The notes: a model not told the origin generated them from the sequence alone. Positions 43,153-51,959 are shown, numbered from the stretch's first letter. The stretch is 64,000 nt of DNA from Microbacterium lemovicicum (GCF_003991875.1 NZ_CP031423.1:2666001-2730000); one strand, 5' to 3'. Numbers and translations: made by a program.

Positions 43153-44367
43153 TCAGCGGATGGGGGTGATCCCCTGGGTGGTGCGGGGGAAGGTGGCCAG
43201 CACGGCGGGGTCGATGTTCAGGTGAGCTGACACGAGCTGCGGTGGCACGTGCGCGAGCCAGTTCGCGAGAGAGATCTCCTCGTACGTCGGGGCGCGGAAC
43301 ACCTCGAGGAACTGCAGGACGTCGTCGCCGGTGTTCTCGACGTAGTGGCCGTAGTTGCGCTTCACGACTCCCACATCGCCGGGCCGGAAGTCGGTGGTGT
43401 TCGCGTGGGGTCCCGTGTTGAAGACCGTCATCCGCGCGGATCCACGGAGGTAGTACTGCCACTCGTCGGAGTTGGGGTGCCAGTGCAGCTCCCGCATCGA
43501 CCCCGGCTCGACGGTGACCAGGGCGGCAGCGACCGTGTTCGAGAGGGGGAAGGTCGTGCTGTCGGCGATCTGGATGCTTCCGCCGCTGTTCTGATGGCGC
43601 GGCTGCGATCGGGACAGACGGAAGATGACCGGCTCCGACGCCCCCCAGCTGACACCCGCAGCGTCCTGATCGGCCGCGAGATCGCCGGGCTCCTCGCCGG
43701 GGAAGATCCAGAGGTTGTGCAGCGGGATGTCGCTGAACACGTCCTGAGCGACGCCGAAGTTCTTCGCGAGCACCTCGGGGGGCGTGTGGGCGAACCAGTC
43801 CGTCAGCAGGAGCGTGTTGCTCTCGGACTGATTGCCGTCATCGAACGCGAGGACGAATTCCGCGCCGTCAGGTCCCAGACCCTGCAGGGAGTGCGGGGTC
43901 CCCGCGGGGAAGAACCAGAGATCGCCCTCTTCGACGTCCTCGACGCTGGGGAGTCCGGCACGGCTGAGCGTCGTGACACGGCATTTCCCCCGGGTCATCA
44001 CGGCCCACTCGGCGGTCTGATGCCAGTGGAGTTCGCGGATGCCTCCGGCCTCGAGGTGCATGTTCACCCCGGCGATCTCCTCCTGGATCGCGAAGTCCTG
44101 CTTGGTGAGCTCCCGCGCCCAGCCGCCCTTCTGCACCCTCCGGGGGGAGATGTTGAACGAGGACCAGAAGAAGGCCTGCGTGCTGATGTCCGTCGCGGGC
44201 GCGTCGATCTGATTGGGGAACTGGCTTTCGATCACCGTGTTCTGCGGCCCGGTCATCGTCGTGCTCCCGGGGTGATCGACAGTGTTGATCTCACCCTCCG
44301 CAGGAAGGTCGGGGTTCCCGAACGACGCCGTCTCGTGGTTCGGACTCGTGCTGCCGGTGGATTCCAT
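43153..44367 (-). CDS. oxdC: Bicupin oxalate decarboxylase
   Basis: 404 aa with two cupin domains. Manganese ligands are His114, His116, Glu120 and His159 in the first and His295, His297, Glu302 and His341 in the second. The flexible lid over the first site reads SESNT (181-185); in Bacillus OxdC it is SENST and its Glu is the proton donor. The Glu is kept, favouring decarboxylase (oxalate to formate and CO2) over oxidase activity. There is no signal peptide, so it should be cytoplasmic. GAGGAG lies 5 nt before the ATG. The frame stays open far upstream but that part is not coding. Confidence 0.9.
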   Translation of the reverse strand: MESTGSTSPNHETASFGNPDLPAEGEINTVDHPGSTTMTGPQNTVIESQFPNQIDAPATDISTQAFFWSSFNISPRRVQKGGWARELTKQDFAIQEEIAGVNMHLEAGGIRELHWHQTAEWAVMTRGKCRVTTLSRAGLPSVEDVEEGDLWFFPAGTPHSLQGLGPDGAEFVLAFDDGNQSESNTLLLTDWFAHTPPEVLAKNFGVAQDVFSDIPLHNLWIFPGEEPGDLAADQDAAGVSWGASEPVIFRLSRSQPRHQNSGGSIQIADSTTFPLSNTVAAALVTVEPGSMRELHWHPNSDEWQYYLRGSARMTVFNTGPHANTTDFRPGDVGVVKRNYGHYVENTGDDVLQFLEVFRAPTYEEISLANWLAHVPPQLVSAHLNIDPAVLATFPRTTQGITPIR

Positions 44368-44441
44368 GGCTACTCCTCGATCGTCGACACCTTCTGGCCA
44401 GCATTCAACGCCCTCTCCGCGGGTTTGTGCTGCCGCTGTCT

Positions 44442-44461
44442 CACATGTCTCGACACATGTC
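44442..44461. promoter_or_regulatory. Direct repeat in the oxdC-DUF1275 divergent region
   Basis: CACATGTC occurs twice (44442-44449 and 44454-44461) at a 12-bp spacing, in the 165-bp region between divergent starts. The second copy also reads as GACA-ca-TGTC. It is a likely binding site for a dimeric regulator; none is encoded beside it. Confidence 0.4.
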
Positions 44462-44532
44462 GTGGTCACGGAGGCGCCGCGACGGGTGTGATGGGTCATC
44501 CGACCCTTTCGATCGACGCGGAGGAGCGCCCG

Positions 44533-45261
44533 ATGACCTCGACAGTCTCGACAGAACGAAGGCGGTATCCGCTTCTCGAACGCCCTTCGGCCGCCATCGC
44601 GCTGGCGGTCGCCGCCGGACTCTTGAACGCGTGGACGTTCGGGCACACGCAGACGTTCGCGACCGTTCAGTCCGGCAACATCGTCTCGATCGGCTACTTC
44701 GTGGTCGCCGGCGACATGGGACGTGTCGGCATCGCCGCGATCTCCGTCCTGGCGTTCTTCGCGGGCGCGTGCGTGTGCAGCATCCTGATCCTCTGGCTGG
44801 CTCGTAGTGGCCGGGCGTACTCCTTGGTCGTCCTCGCCTGCGAGACGGTCCTGCTCATGGTGCTGGCCGCCGTCGCGACGGTCGGCGCCGTCGACCCGTG
44901 GTGGATCGCATGGAGCATCAGCTTCCTCGCGGGAATGCAGGGGAACGCCTTCCACCGGGAGACGGGGATGCTGTACGGAAATGTCGCTGTGACGCTCGTG
45001 GTGCAGATGGCGGGAAGCCTCCTGGGGCGCGCCATCGGTGCGAAGATCGCGTCGGACGGCCAGCCGCACCTGCGACCGGCAGGTGGGTTCCTGCTGATCC
45101 TCCTGGGTTTCGCGGCCGGTGGAGCGGCCGGCTGCGCGGTGGATCCGGTCTGGACCAGCGGCTCGCTCGTGGCCGCTGCCGCCGTGCTGGCCGTGCTGGC
45201 CGGTGTCGCCGCGACGCGTCGCGGCCCGGTCGACCCGGCTCAGAACGCTCCGACGCCCTGA
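44533..45261 (+). CDS. DUF1275 (YoaK-type) membrane protein
   Basis: 242 aa with six hydrophobic helices. The family motif GLLNAWTFGHTQTFATVQSGNIV (residues about 24-45, shortened in this note) is followed by FLAGMQGNAF and LGRAIG segments. The family is widespread with no proven function. GGAGGAG lies 6 nt before the ATG at 44533; earlier in-frame Met codons have no such site. It shares a promoter region with oxdC, which could mean that it handles oxalate or formate, but this is only context. Confidence 0.85.
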   Translation: MTSTVSTERRRYPLLERPSAAIALAVAAGLLNAWTFGHTQTFATVQSGNIVSIGYFVVAGDMGRVGIAAISVLAFFAGACVCSILILWLARSGRAYSLVVLACETVLLMVLAAVATVGAVDPWWIAWSISFLAGMQGNAFHRETGMLYGNVAVTLVVQMAGSLLGRAIGAKIASDGQPHLRPAGGFLLILLGFAAGGAAGCAVDPVWTSGSLVAAAAVLAVLAGVAATRRGPVDPAQNAPTP

Positions 45262-45328
45262 GGATCGGTGTCCGCGTGACGCGCCGGTCCGCCGCGACAC
45301 GCGCGTCGATCCGCACGGAGGCCGGCGG

Positions 45329-47068
45329 TCACCGGCGATCGTGTGGGCGTCCGGCACTCCTGCGAAGCGCCGGCTCGGGGAAGTAATGCCGTTCGCGGGG
45401 TTCGCCATCGGTGTGGGCCCGGGCGGCCGCCTGTAGCTCGCGATCGCGGCCGGTCAGTCTCTGAGTCTGCTGCCGGCGGTACTCGCCCCAGGAGGGCACC
45501 ATGAAGGACTCGAGCAGCACGTCCTCCTCCTCGCCGCTGCGGAGCAGGGTCCATCTGTACCCGCCGGTGCGCCGCCGAGAGCTCTCGACGAGCCGCATCG
45601 ATGCGCGGAACGGGTCGATGTCATCGGGGTGCACGATGTAGGCGATCTGCACCAGGACGGGGCCGTCCGTCGGGTCGGGATCGAGAACCAGGGTGGGCGT
45701 GGGCCACGACATGGAGACGGTGCGGTCGACCGTGCTGGTGCCGGGCAGAAGCGGCCACCACGTCACACTCGTGGCGATGATGACGAGCAGGGCCGCGGCT
45801 GCGGCCAGCGATGTCTCCGTGCCCACGGCCCCGGCCAGGGCACCCCAGCCGAACGAGCCGACGGCCATCGTCCCCATGAAGACGAGGATGTAGATCGACG
45901 CCCCGCGCGACCGCACCCACTGCGGGAGCGTCAATTGGAGCGCGGCGTTGAGCACCGTCAGCGTGCCGATCCATGCCACCCCGGCAAGGACGAGCAGCAC
46001 CAGCATCGGGACGAAGGGCAGGAACGCCGCAGCGACAGTGCCGACGGCGAACAACAGAGCGCTCACCGCGATGACCGCGTTGTCCGAGTACTTCTTCCGA
46101 GCCAGCGGCAGCACGAAGATCCCGAGCACGGCGCCGACACCGACAGCACCGAGAAGCAGCCCGTACCCGCTCGAGGTGAGGCCCAGACGTGTGGCGGTCA
46201 GGGGAAGCAGCGCCCAGAGCGCGCTGGCGGGAAGGGCGAACAGGGCCGACCGCAGCAGGATGCGACGCACCAGGTGGGCGGATGTGACGTAGCGGACGCC
46301 GGCGCGCAGCGCGGCGCCGAACGGTTCCCGGTCATCGAGCCCGACCTGCGGCGGCCGTCGCCACCACCAGAGCGCGGCGACGGCTCCGATGAAGCTGAGC
46401 GCGTTGACGCCGAAGACGACCGGGGCGCCGAGCAGGGAGAGCATCACTCCGGCGAGAGCAGGGCCGACGGCTCGCGCTCCGTTCACGGTGACGCCGCCGA
46501 GCGCGGAGGATGCCCCGATGAGCGGGCGCGGGACGAGCTCGGGCTGGATCGCCTGCCACGCCGGTGAGGTCAGTGTGGAGGTGATGCCGAGCAGGAATGT
46601 GAAGCCGAGGATCGTCCAGGGAGTGAGCGCGTTCAGGAAGGCGATGACCGTCAGCACCGCGGCGATCACCGCACTCGCCGCCGATCCCCAGATCAGCAGC
46701 TTCCGGCGATCGAGGGAATCGGCGAGCACCCCCGCCGGGAGGGAGAACAGCACTGCCGGCGCCAGACTCGCTGTCTGGACGAGGGCGATGATGGTCGCGC
46801 CCGCAGCGGCATCGACGAGGTACCACTGCGCACCGACCGTCTGCATCCAGGTGCCGATGTTGCTCCCCAGCTGCGCGAACCACAGCATCCGGAACGCCGG
46901 GATGGCCAGCGGCGCCCAGGCGGAAACGGCGCCGGGCTTCGAGGCGGCGGGCTTTGAGACAGCGGGCTTCGAAACAGCGGGCTTCGGGGCAACGGGCTTC
47001 GCGGCGGCGGGCTTCGCGGCATCCGGCTTCGCGGCAGCGGGCTTGGGGGCGTCTGGCTTCGCGTTCAT
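45329..47068 (-). CDS. MFS exporter (MFS_3/EntS type) with Lys-Pro tail and C-terminal domain
   Basis: 579 aa. Residues 1-45 are pentapeptide repeats ending in Lys-Pro. Residues about 50-455 are a 12-helix MFS_3 transporter (FAQLGSNIGTWMQTVGAQWY; LADSLDRRKLL between helices 2 and 3). Residues about 480-579 are a soluble domain (VQIAYIVHPDDIDPFRASM ... YRRQQTQRLT) resembling antibiotic-biosynthesis-monooxygenase dimers; this extension occurs in part of the family. The substrate is unknown; relatives export siderophores or drugs. The start overlaps the VOC gene stop by 4 nt. Confidence 0.88.
   Translation of the reverse strand: MNAKPDAPKPAAAKPDAAKPAAAKPVAPKPAVSKPAVSKPAASKPGAVSAWAPLAIPAFRMLWFAQLGSNIGTWMQTVGAQWYLVDAAAGATIIALVQTASLAPAVLFSLPAGVLADSLDRRKLLIWGSAASAVIAAVLTVIAFLNALTPWTILGFTFLLGITSTLTSPAWQAIQPELVPRPLIGASSALGGVTVNGARAVGPALAGVMLSLLGAPVVFGVNALSFIGAVAALWWWRRPPQVGLDDREPFGAALRAGVRYVTSAHLVRRILLRSALFALPASALWALLPLTATRLGLTSSGYGLLLGAVGVGAVLGIFVLPLARKKYSDNAVIAVSALLFAVGTVAAAFLPFVPMLVLLVLAGVAWIGTLTVLNAALQLTLPQWVRSRGASIYILVFMGTMAVGSFGWGALAGAVGTETSLAAAAALLVIIATSVTWWPLLPGTSTVDRTVSMSWPTPTLVLDPDPTDGPVLVQIAYIVHPDDIDPFRASMRLVESSRRRTGGYRWTLLRSGEEEDVLLESFMVPSWGEYRRQQTQRLTGRDRELQAAARAHTDGEPRERHYFPEPALRRSAGRPHDRR
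46934..47059. repeat. 15-bp coding repeats for a Lys-Pro pentapeptide array
   Basis: About eight to nine imperfect 15-bp units around gcgggcttcgcggca (plus strand) encode xAxKP repeats such as AAAKP, DAAKP and AVSKP. The array keeps frame and forms the cytoplasmic N-terminal tail of the MFS exporter. Copy number is probably variable between strains. Confidence 0.85.
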
Positions 47069-47532
47069 CGGTCCGCCCGGGCCTGCGTCGCCGCGGCCTC
47101 GTCCACGACGGTCGGTGGCCCCACGGGCGTGGCGCTCTCCGCCCCATGGGGGGTGCGGACGGCCGTCGCCGACGGTTCTTCTCGCACGGCGAAGAGGTTG
47201 CCGAAGGGATCCAGCAGCTGGCAGAGGCGCTCCCCGGTGAAGACCGTCTTCGGCCCCCGGTGGGTCGTCGCGCCGTGGGCCGTCCATTCCGCGACCACCG
47301 CGTCGACGTCCGGCACCGTCCAGTACGGGACCGTTCCCGAGGGTCCGGAGGAGTTCACCTCATCCACGACGTGCAGTGTCAGCCGCGAACCACCGACGTC
47401 GAAGGCGACGAGCATGTCCCCACGAACCACGGGCCGGCAGCGCAGCCGCGCCGCGTACCACTCGACCGCCGCCTCCAGGTCTGCCACGAAGTAGAAGACA
47501 TTGCCGACCGAGCCGAAGGGCGCTCCCGTCAT
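47065..47532 (-). CDS. VOC-family protein (glyoxalase/bleomycin-resistance fold)
   Basis: 155 aa. One VOC module pair: NVFYFVADLEAAVEWYAARL near 11-30, then PYWTVPDVDAVVAEWTAHGA and CQLLDPFGNLFAVRE near 105-120 with the metal-binding Glu at its end. The last 35 residues are a disordered Ala/Thr/Pro tail. VOC proteins bind or modify small molecules; overlap with an exporter gene suggests drug or toxin tolerance. Confidence 0.87.
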   Translation of the reverse strand: MTGAPFGSVGNVFYFVADLEAAVEWYAARLRCRPVVRGDMLVAFDVGGSRLTLHVVDEVNSSGPSGTVPYWTVPDVDAVVAEWTAHGATTHRGPKTVFTGERLCQLLDPFGNLFAVREEPSATAVRTPHGAESATPVGPPTVVDEAAATQARADR

Positions 47533-47724
47533 GCGGGACCCGTCGCCGAGACGGACTGCACGGCGACCGTCTCCGAGAGCGGTACGACGGCGGCCCCCCG
47601 GCCGGCATCGTCCCCCGGATCGGTCCCGGCGCCGGGAATGGATCGTGTCGCCACTTCGCCCCCGTTCTCACGCCGTGATCGACGCCCTCACAGAACGGTA
47701 GGAGATGCGCGCCGTCTCGTGCCT

Positions 47725-47736
47725 AGACATTTGTCT
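47725..47736. promoter_or_regulatory. AGACA-tt-TGTCT dyad upstream of the DHA2 exporter
   Basis: A perfect 5-bp inverted repeat (47725-47729 with 47732-47736) in the 272-bp gap between the divergent VOC and DHA2 genes, 69 bp before the exporter start. It contains GACA-nn-TGTC, as does the oxdC region. A TACGCT (47762-47767) could be the exporter's -10 box. The rest of the gap shows nothing distinct. Confidence 0.4.
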
Positions 47737-47804
47737 GAGGTTCTCCGCGTGGAACGCTCCTACGCTGTGCTCCACACGGTAAACGCTCACGTCGAAAGGC
47801 ACGG

Positions 47805-49253
47805 ATGTCGAACGCGTCGCCGAATGCCGAGCCGATCGCCGCACCCCCGCAGCGAACGGAGAACCTCGCCCTGATCGTGGTGTGCGCGGCTCAGTTCGTG
47901 CTTCAGCTCGACTTCAGCGTCGTCAACGTCGCCCTGCCGTCGATCAGGGGCGGACTCGGCTTCTCCGACAGCGACCTGCAGTGGATCGTCACGGGCTACG
48001 CACTCACTTTCGGCGCCCTCCTGCTGTTCGGCGGACGGGCGGGAGACCTCTTCGGTCAGCGGAGGATGCTGCTGCTCGGGCTGGTCGTGTTCGGGGTCGG
48101 CTCCATCGGCGGCGGCCTCGCGCCCACCCCGGAAGCACTCATCGCCGCGCGGTTCGTTCAGGGTGCGGCAGGCGCCCTGATCTCCCTCGCGGCGCTGTCG
48201 TCTCTGACCCTGCTGTTTCCGGACGGTGCGGGGCGGATCCGAGCCCTGGGCATCTGGCAGGGGGCCACCGCTGCCGGAGGGACTGCAGGCATCGTCCTCG
48301 GCGGATTGCTGGTCGAAGTCCTCGGGTGGAGAAGCGTCTTCATCATCAACGTCCCGATCGTCATCGCGCTGGTCGTCCTGGTGCCGCGCGTCATCCCCCG
48401 ACCGGCGACGCGGCAGCACGTCTCCCTGCATCTCGGACCGTCCGTGCTGATCACCGCGGCGATCGCGCTGGTGATCTTCGCGCTCAGCAATCTGGAGCAG
48501 TCCGGACCGACGAGCATCGTCACCCTCGTCCCCTTCATCGCCGGTCTCGGCGTGGCCGCCGTGACCCAGAAGCGCTCGCACGACCCGCTGATTCCGAAAG
48601 TCGTGCTTCGTTCGCGCCAGCGACGTGGCGCTCTCGTGGTCATGCTGATCGCCGGCGCCGTGCTCGCCGCCTACGTCTACTTCGTCTCGCTCTACCTGCA
48701 GACCGTGCTGGGGCTGAGCCCGCTGCTCACCGGGGTCAGCCTGCTACCCGCCACGCTCACCATCGTCGTGCTGTCATCCTTCATCGCCCGGCGGGTCATC
48801 GAAAGAATCGGCCTGAAGTCCACGACGATCATCGGCGCGCTGCTCGTGGCCGCCGGACAGACCTGGTTCGTGTCCGTCTCGTCCACCGGCGACTATCTGC
48901 TGAATGTCCTCCCGGCGCTCATCCTGACTGCGTCCGGCATCGGGCTGCTGCTCCCCGCCGTGTCGATCGCCGCCACCGCGGACGTCGCATCCGACATCCA
49001 GGGCGCAGCCGCGAGCCTCCTGACGACGAGCCAGCAGGTGGGAGCGGCGCTCGGCGTCGCTGCGCTGGCCACGATCGCCGCGACTCGGACCTCCGCCGGC
49101 GCCAGCGCCTCCGCGGGGTACTCCACAGCGTTCCTGGTCTCCGCGACAGCGATGATCGTCGCCGTCGCCGTCGTGGCGGTGACCTTCACGAACAAGCATC
49201 CCGAGCCGTCACCCCCTCCACACCGTCAGCCCCGCACGAGGAGAAGATCATGA
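47805..49253 (+). CDS. DHA2-family MFS drug exporter (EmrB/QacA type)
   Basis: 482 aa with about 14 hydrophobic helices. Motif C/D1-like LQLDFSVVNVALPSI (near 35-50), motif A GGRAGDLFGQRRML (near 74-88) and a PATLTIVVLSSFIARRV segment support the DHA2 group. It is a proton antiporter for drugs or dyes. AAGG lies before the ATG. Its stop overlaps the start of an 81-aa gene (ATGA), so they are coupled. No TetR or MarR regulator is nearby. Confidence 0.9.
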   Translation: MSNASPNAEPIAAPPQRTENLALIVVCAAQFVLQLDFSVVNVALPSIRGGLGFSDSDLQWIVTGYALTFGALLLFGGRAGDLFGQRRMLLLGLVVFGVGSIGGGLAPTPEALIAARFVQGAAGALISLAALSSLTLLFPDGAGRIRALGIWQGATAAGGTAGIVLGGLLVEVLGWRSVFIINVPIVIALVVLVPRVIPRPATRQHVSLHLGPSVLITAAIALVIFALSNLEQSGPTSIVTLVPFIAGLGVAAVTQKRSHDPLIPKVVLRSRQRRGALVVMLIAGAVLAAYVYFVSLYLQTVLGLSPLLTGVSLLPATLTIVVLSSFIARRVIERIGLKSTTIIGALLVAAGQTWFVSVSSTGDYLLNVLPALILTASGIGLLLPAVSIAATADVASDIQGAAASLLTTSQQVGAALGVAALATIAATRTSAGASASAGYSTAFLVSATAMIVAVAVVAVTFTNKHPEPSPPPHRQPRTRRRS

Positions 49254-49495
49254 CCGACACCGACCAGCACGCCGATTCCCTGCACTTCTCGACAGACATC
49301 AAGCCGCTCTTCCGTGACCTCGACCGGAACAGCATGGTGAAGGTCTTCGACCTGTGGAACCACGCAGACGTCGTCGCCCACCAGGACGCGATCGTCCATG
49401 CGCTCGAGAGCGGATCCATGCCCTGCGACGGCCCCTGGCCCGCCGCGCAGGTGGCGACCGTCAAGCGCTGGATCGCCGAGGGCTCCCGCCCCTAG
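49250..49495 (+). CDS. 81-aa conserved-looking hypothetical protein coupled to the exporter
   Basis: The protein has a short polar start, then FSTDIKPLFRDLDRNSMVK, DLWNHADVV and a GSMPCDGPWP motif followed by a Trp-rich end. The pattern resembles the edge of planctomycete-type cytochrome domains, but there is no CXXCH haem motif and only one Cys, so it cannot bind haem c. GAGGAGAAG precedes the ATG, which overlaps the exporter stop by 4 nt. Function unknown. Confidence 0.78.
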   Translation: MTDTDQHADSLHFSTDIKPLFRDLDRNSMVKVFDLWNHADVVAHQDAIVHALESGSMPCDGPWPAAQVATVKRWIAEGSRP

Positions 49496-49647
49496 CCGGA
49501 TTGATCTGGATCGTGCCCGATCGCGAGCATCCGTACGCCGAACGTGGCGACCCTCGACGCTATGGCCTGAACACCGACACGAGCCGTTGTCGCTGGAGGC
49601 GCGCACAATGATGACGCCGTGCCGGATGGCACGGCGGGAAGGAAGAC

Positions 49648-50022
49648 ATGGACCTCACATCACTCCGCATCATCACAGGCGACGTCGACCGGCTCACCCG
49701 CTTCTATGAGGCGGTGACCGGAATCACGGCCACGCGGCCCGCGCCGGTGTTCGCAGAACTGCGAACACCCTCGGGCACCTTGGCCATAGCAAGCACGGCG
49801 ACGGTCGTCATGCTCGGGGAGAACGCACCACAGCCTGCCGTCAACAACTCGATCATCATCGAATTCCTCGTCGAAGACGTCGACGCCGAATTCGCGCGCC
49901 TCCATGACGTCCTCGACGACGTCGCCCTGCCGCCGACGACGATGCCCTGGGGAAGCCGGTCAACCCTCTTCCGCGATCCTGACGGCAACCTCGTCAACCT
50001 GTTCTCACGCCCCGCCACGTGA
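49648..50022 (+). CDS. VOC-family protein
   Basis: 124 aa. LRIITGDVDRLTRFYEAVTG opens the domain, EFLVEDVDAEFARLHD forms its middle, and FRDPDGNLVNLFSRP closes it. In glyoxalase I-type members the closing motif ends with a metal-binding Glu; here it is Asn-Leu-Phe, so metal binding is doubtful. GGGAAGGAAG precedes the ATG. It converges on the reductase gene with a 14-nt gap. The 152-bp gap upstream (49496-49647) shows no clear element. Confidence 0.85.
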   Translation: MDLTSLRIITGDVDRLTRFYEAVTGITATRPAPVFAELRTPSGTLAIASTATVVMLGENAPQPAVNNSIIIEFLVEDVDAEFARLHDVLDDVALPPTTMPWGSRSTLFRDPDGNLVNLFSRPAT

Positions 50023-50036
50023 TCACGCGGCCGTCG

Positions 50037-51521
50037 TCAGAGCTGATTGCGGGGACGATCGCGATCGCCGCGCACGGGTGACAGTCGTGCTGACCAGTCG
50101 AACCTCTCCACGTGGATTCGACGGTCGGGCAGCCCCGCGGCCCGGGCATCGCGGACGACCAGGTCGGTCCACGCAGTGGGACCGCAGACGAACAGATCGG
50201 ATTCGAGCAGGTGAGGAAGTGCTGAGGTGATGGTCTCTCCTCGGCCGACGGCGTCGGCAGACATCCAGGTCATCACCTCGGCCGGCCGTTCGCCGATCAT
50301 CTCGGAGACCGTGCCGTCGCCGGCGCGGATGAGTTCTTCCACCTCGTCCCAGAGAAATCTCCGGGACCGATCGGTCGCGCGCAGGATGACGGTCGCTTCG
50401 CCTGGGCGCACTCCGCTGTGCTCGAGCAACGCGCGTGCGGGCGTGATACCGATCCCGGCCGCCACGATCGAGAGTCGCGGGGCGGTCCGGGCCGCATCCG
50501 TGAAGATCCCATAGGGACCCTCGATGGACACCCTCGTTCCCGACCGCAGTCGTGCAAGGCGCCTCGTCCCGGCCCCCACCGCGCGGACGGTGATGCGTGC
50601 ACTGGTGTCCGTGGGCACCGCGGAGAACGAGATGGGATGTGCGTGCCACCACGTGCCGCGGCTCCAGAACCGCCAGATCGCGAACTGACCACCGCGCACG
50701 CCGAGGCGTGACAGGGCGCGCCCGGAGAGGCGGATCGTGAAGACATCGGGGCCGATGGTCTCCACATCGGTGACCCTGATCGTGTGCTCGTCCGTGGCGA
50801 GCAGCGGGGCTGCAACGCGGAACCAGATGATGGAGCCGAATGCCAGGGCGTAGAGGAAGGTCCAGTAGAAGAACTGCGGGGTGCTCTGAGCGAGCACCTG
50901 CCCTGCGGAGAGCTGATGGGGCACGGCCACCAGGACGGCGATGTAGCTGAGCAGGTGGATCGCGTGCCATGCCTCATAGGCGAACCGGCGGCGTACGGCG
51001 ACGAGCGAGGTGATCACGACGAGCACCAGGAGGATGATCCCGGCCAGCGCCAGGAGCATGTCGCGTCCGGAGTACAGCGAGAGCGTCTGGTGCCAGATCG
51101 ACAGACCGTCCCGGAGGGAGTATCCGACGGTGAGGAGAGCAGCGTGTCCCAGGATCAGGTAGAGCGCCGGCTTCCCGAGGCGTCGGTGCAGGGCCAGCGT
51201 GGCATCTTGGCCGAATGTGCGATCCAGCCAAGGGATGCGCGCGGCGAGCACGAGCATGAGCAGGATGAGGTCGGTGCCGATGAGGCCGGTCACGATCCCG
51301 GCGGCCGTGATCGCTCCGGCGAGGTCGGTGACGTGTGCCGGTTGCCCGGATCCGAGGAACAGCATCACCGCGATCACGACGGAGACCCAGCAGGCGGCGA
51401 CAAGAGCGACCTCGGAACGCTGTCGTCGTTGCGATGATCGGTCGCGGTCCTCCTGCGACTTTCCGGGTGAGCTCCGTACGGGCGAGACAGCGGAGGCGGT
51501 GGACGGCTTGCTGCTGCTCAC
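50037..51521 (-). CDS. Ferric-reductase-like flavocytochrome (FRD/NOX superfamily)
   Basis: About 494 aa. Six membrane helices (about 35-240) carry paired haem histidines: LHRRLGKPALYLILGH (13 residues between His) and WHAIHLLSYIAVLVAVPH. A C-terminal FAD/NAD(P)H module follows, with HPISFSAV (FAD) and VCGPTAW (NAD(P)H) near the end. It should pass electrons across the membrane from NAD(P)H to ferric iron, oxygen or copper outside. GGAGGG lies 7 nt before the GTG at 51521; longer in-frame versions would run into the tRNA terminator and lack signals. Confidence 0.88.
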   Translation of the reverse strand: MSSSKPSTASAVSPVRSSPGKSQEDRDRSSQRRQRSEVALVAACWVSVVIAVMLFLGSGQPAHVTDLAGAITAAGIVTGLIGTDLILLMLVLAARIPWLDRTFGQDATLALHRRLGKPALYLILGHAALLTVGYSLRDGLSIWHQTLSLYSGRDMLLALAGIILLVLVVITSLVAVRRRFAYEAWHAIHLLSYIAVLVAVPHQLSAGQVLAQSTPQFFYWTFLYALAFGSIIWFRVAAPLLATDEHTIRVTDVETIGPDVFTIRLSGRALSRLGVRGGQFAIWRFWSRGTWWHAHPISFSAVPTDTSARITVRAVGAGTRRLARLRSGTRVSIEGPYGIFTDAARTAPRLSIVAAGIGITPARALLEHSGVRPGEATVILRATDRSRRFLWDEVEELIRAGDGTVSEMIGERPAEVMTWMSADAVGRGETITSALPHLLESDLFVCGPTAWTDLVVRDARAAGLPDRRIHVERFDWSARLSPVRGDRDRPRNQL

Positions 51522-51686
51522 GGTGGCGCCCTCCGGCCGGGGCGAGGTTCGCCAGCCTCCGTCAAGTGTCGCATCCCGCGCACGAGTGCGGCCGGAAGCG
51601 CACGCTCTCGACAACGTGCAGAACTGCCGGACACGGGCGATGCTGGTGCGACGGCCACCAGCGACTCCTCGCCAACGACCCGACAG

Positions 51687-51713
51687 AAAAGCCCCGGCTG
51701 ACCGGGGCCTTTT
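51687..51713 (-). terminator. Rho-independent terminator of the tRNA-Thr/tRNA-Met unit
   Basis: A 7-bp stem (51691-51697 with 51702-51708), a 4-nt loop and flanking A4 and T4 runs, 6 nt beyond the tRNA-Met end. With T runs on either strand it may also stop opposite transcription. The rest of the gap 51522-51718 shows no other clear element. Confidence 0.8.
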
Positions 51714-51718
51714 CACTG

Positions 51719-51792
51719 TAGCGGGAGCGGGGCTTGAACCCGCGACCTCACGATTATGAGTCGTGCGCTCTCACCAACTGAGCTACCCCGCC
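51719..51792 (-). tRNA. tRNA-Met (CAT), elongator type
   Basis: 74 nt cloverleaf. Acceptor GGCGGGG pairs with TCCCGCT; the anticodon stem CACGA/TCGTG holds loop CTCATAA with anticodon CAT; the T arm is GCGGG-TTCAAGC-CCCGC. It lacks the three G-C pairs at the base of the anticodon loop that mark initiator tRNA. A lysidine-modified tRNA-Ile is a remote alternative. The 3' CCA is not encoded. Confidence 0.9.
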
Positions 51793-51822
51793 GGGTGGAA
51801 CCGGACGGATCCGGATGCTGCG

Positions 51823-51894
<72 letters not shown>

Positions 51895-51959
51895 GTGCTC
51901 GGATCTCTCCGGGCAACTCAACGAGAATACCAGAGGCCGGGCCTCCTCTTTGCACGCGA

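Noticed and set aside
51719..51792. Initiator tRNA-fMet
   Set aside because: The anticodon stem is CACGA/TCGTG, without the three consecutive G-C pairs of initiators.
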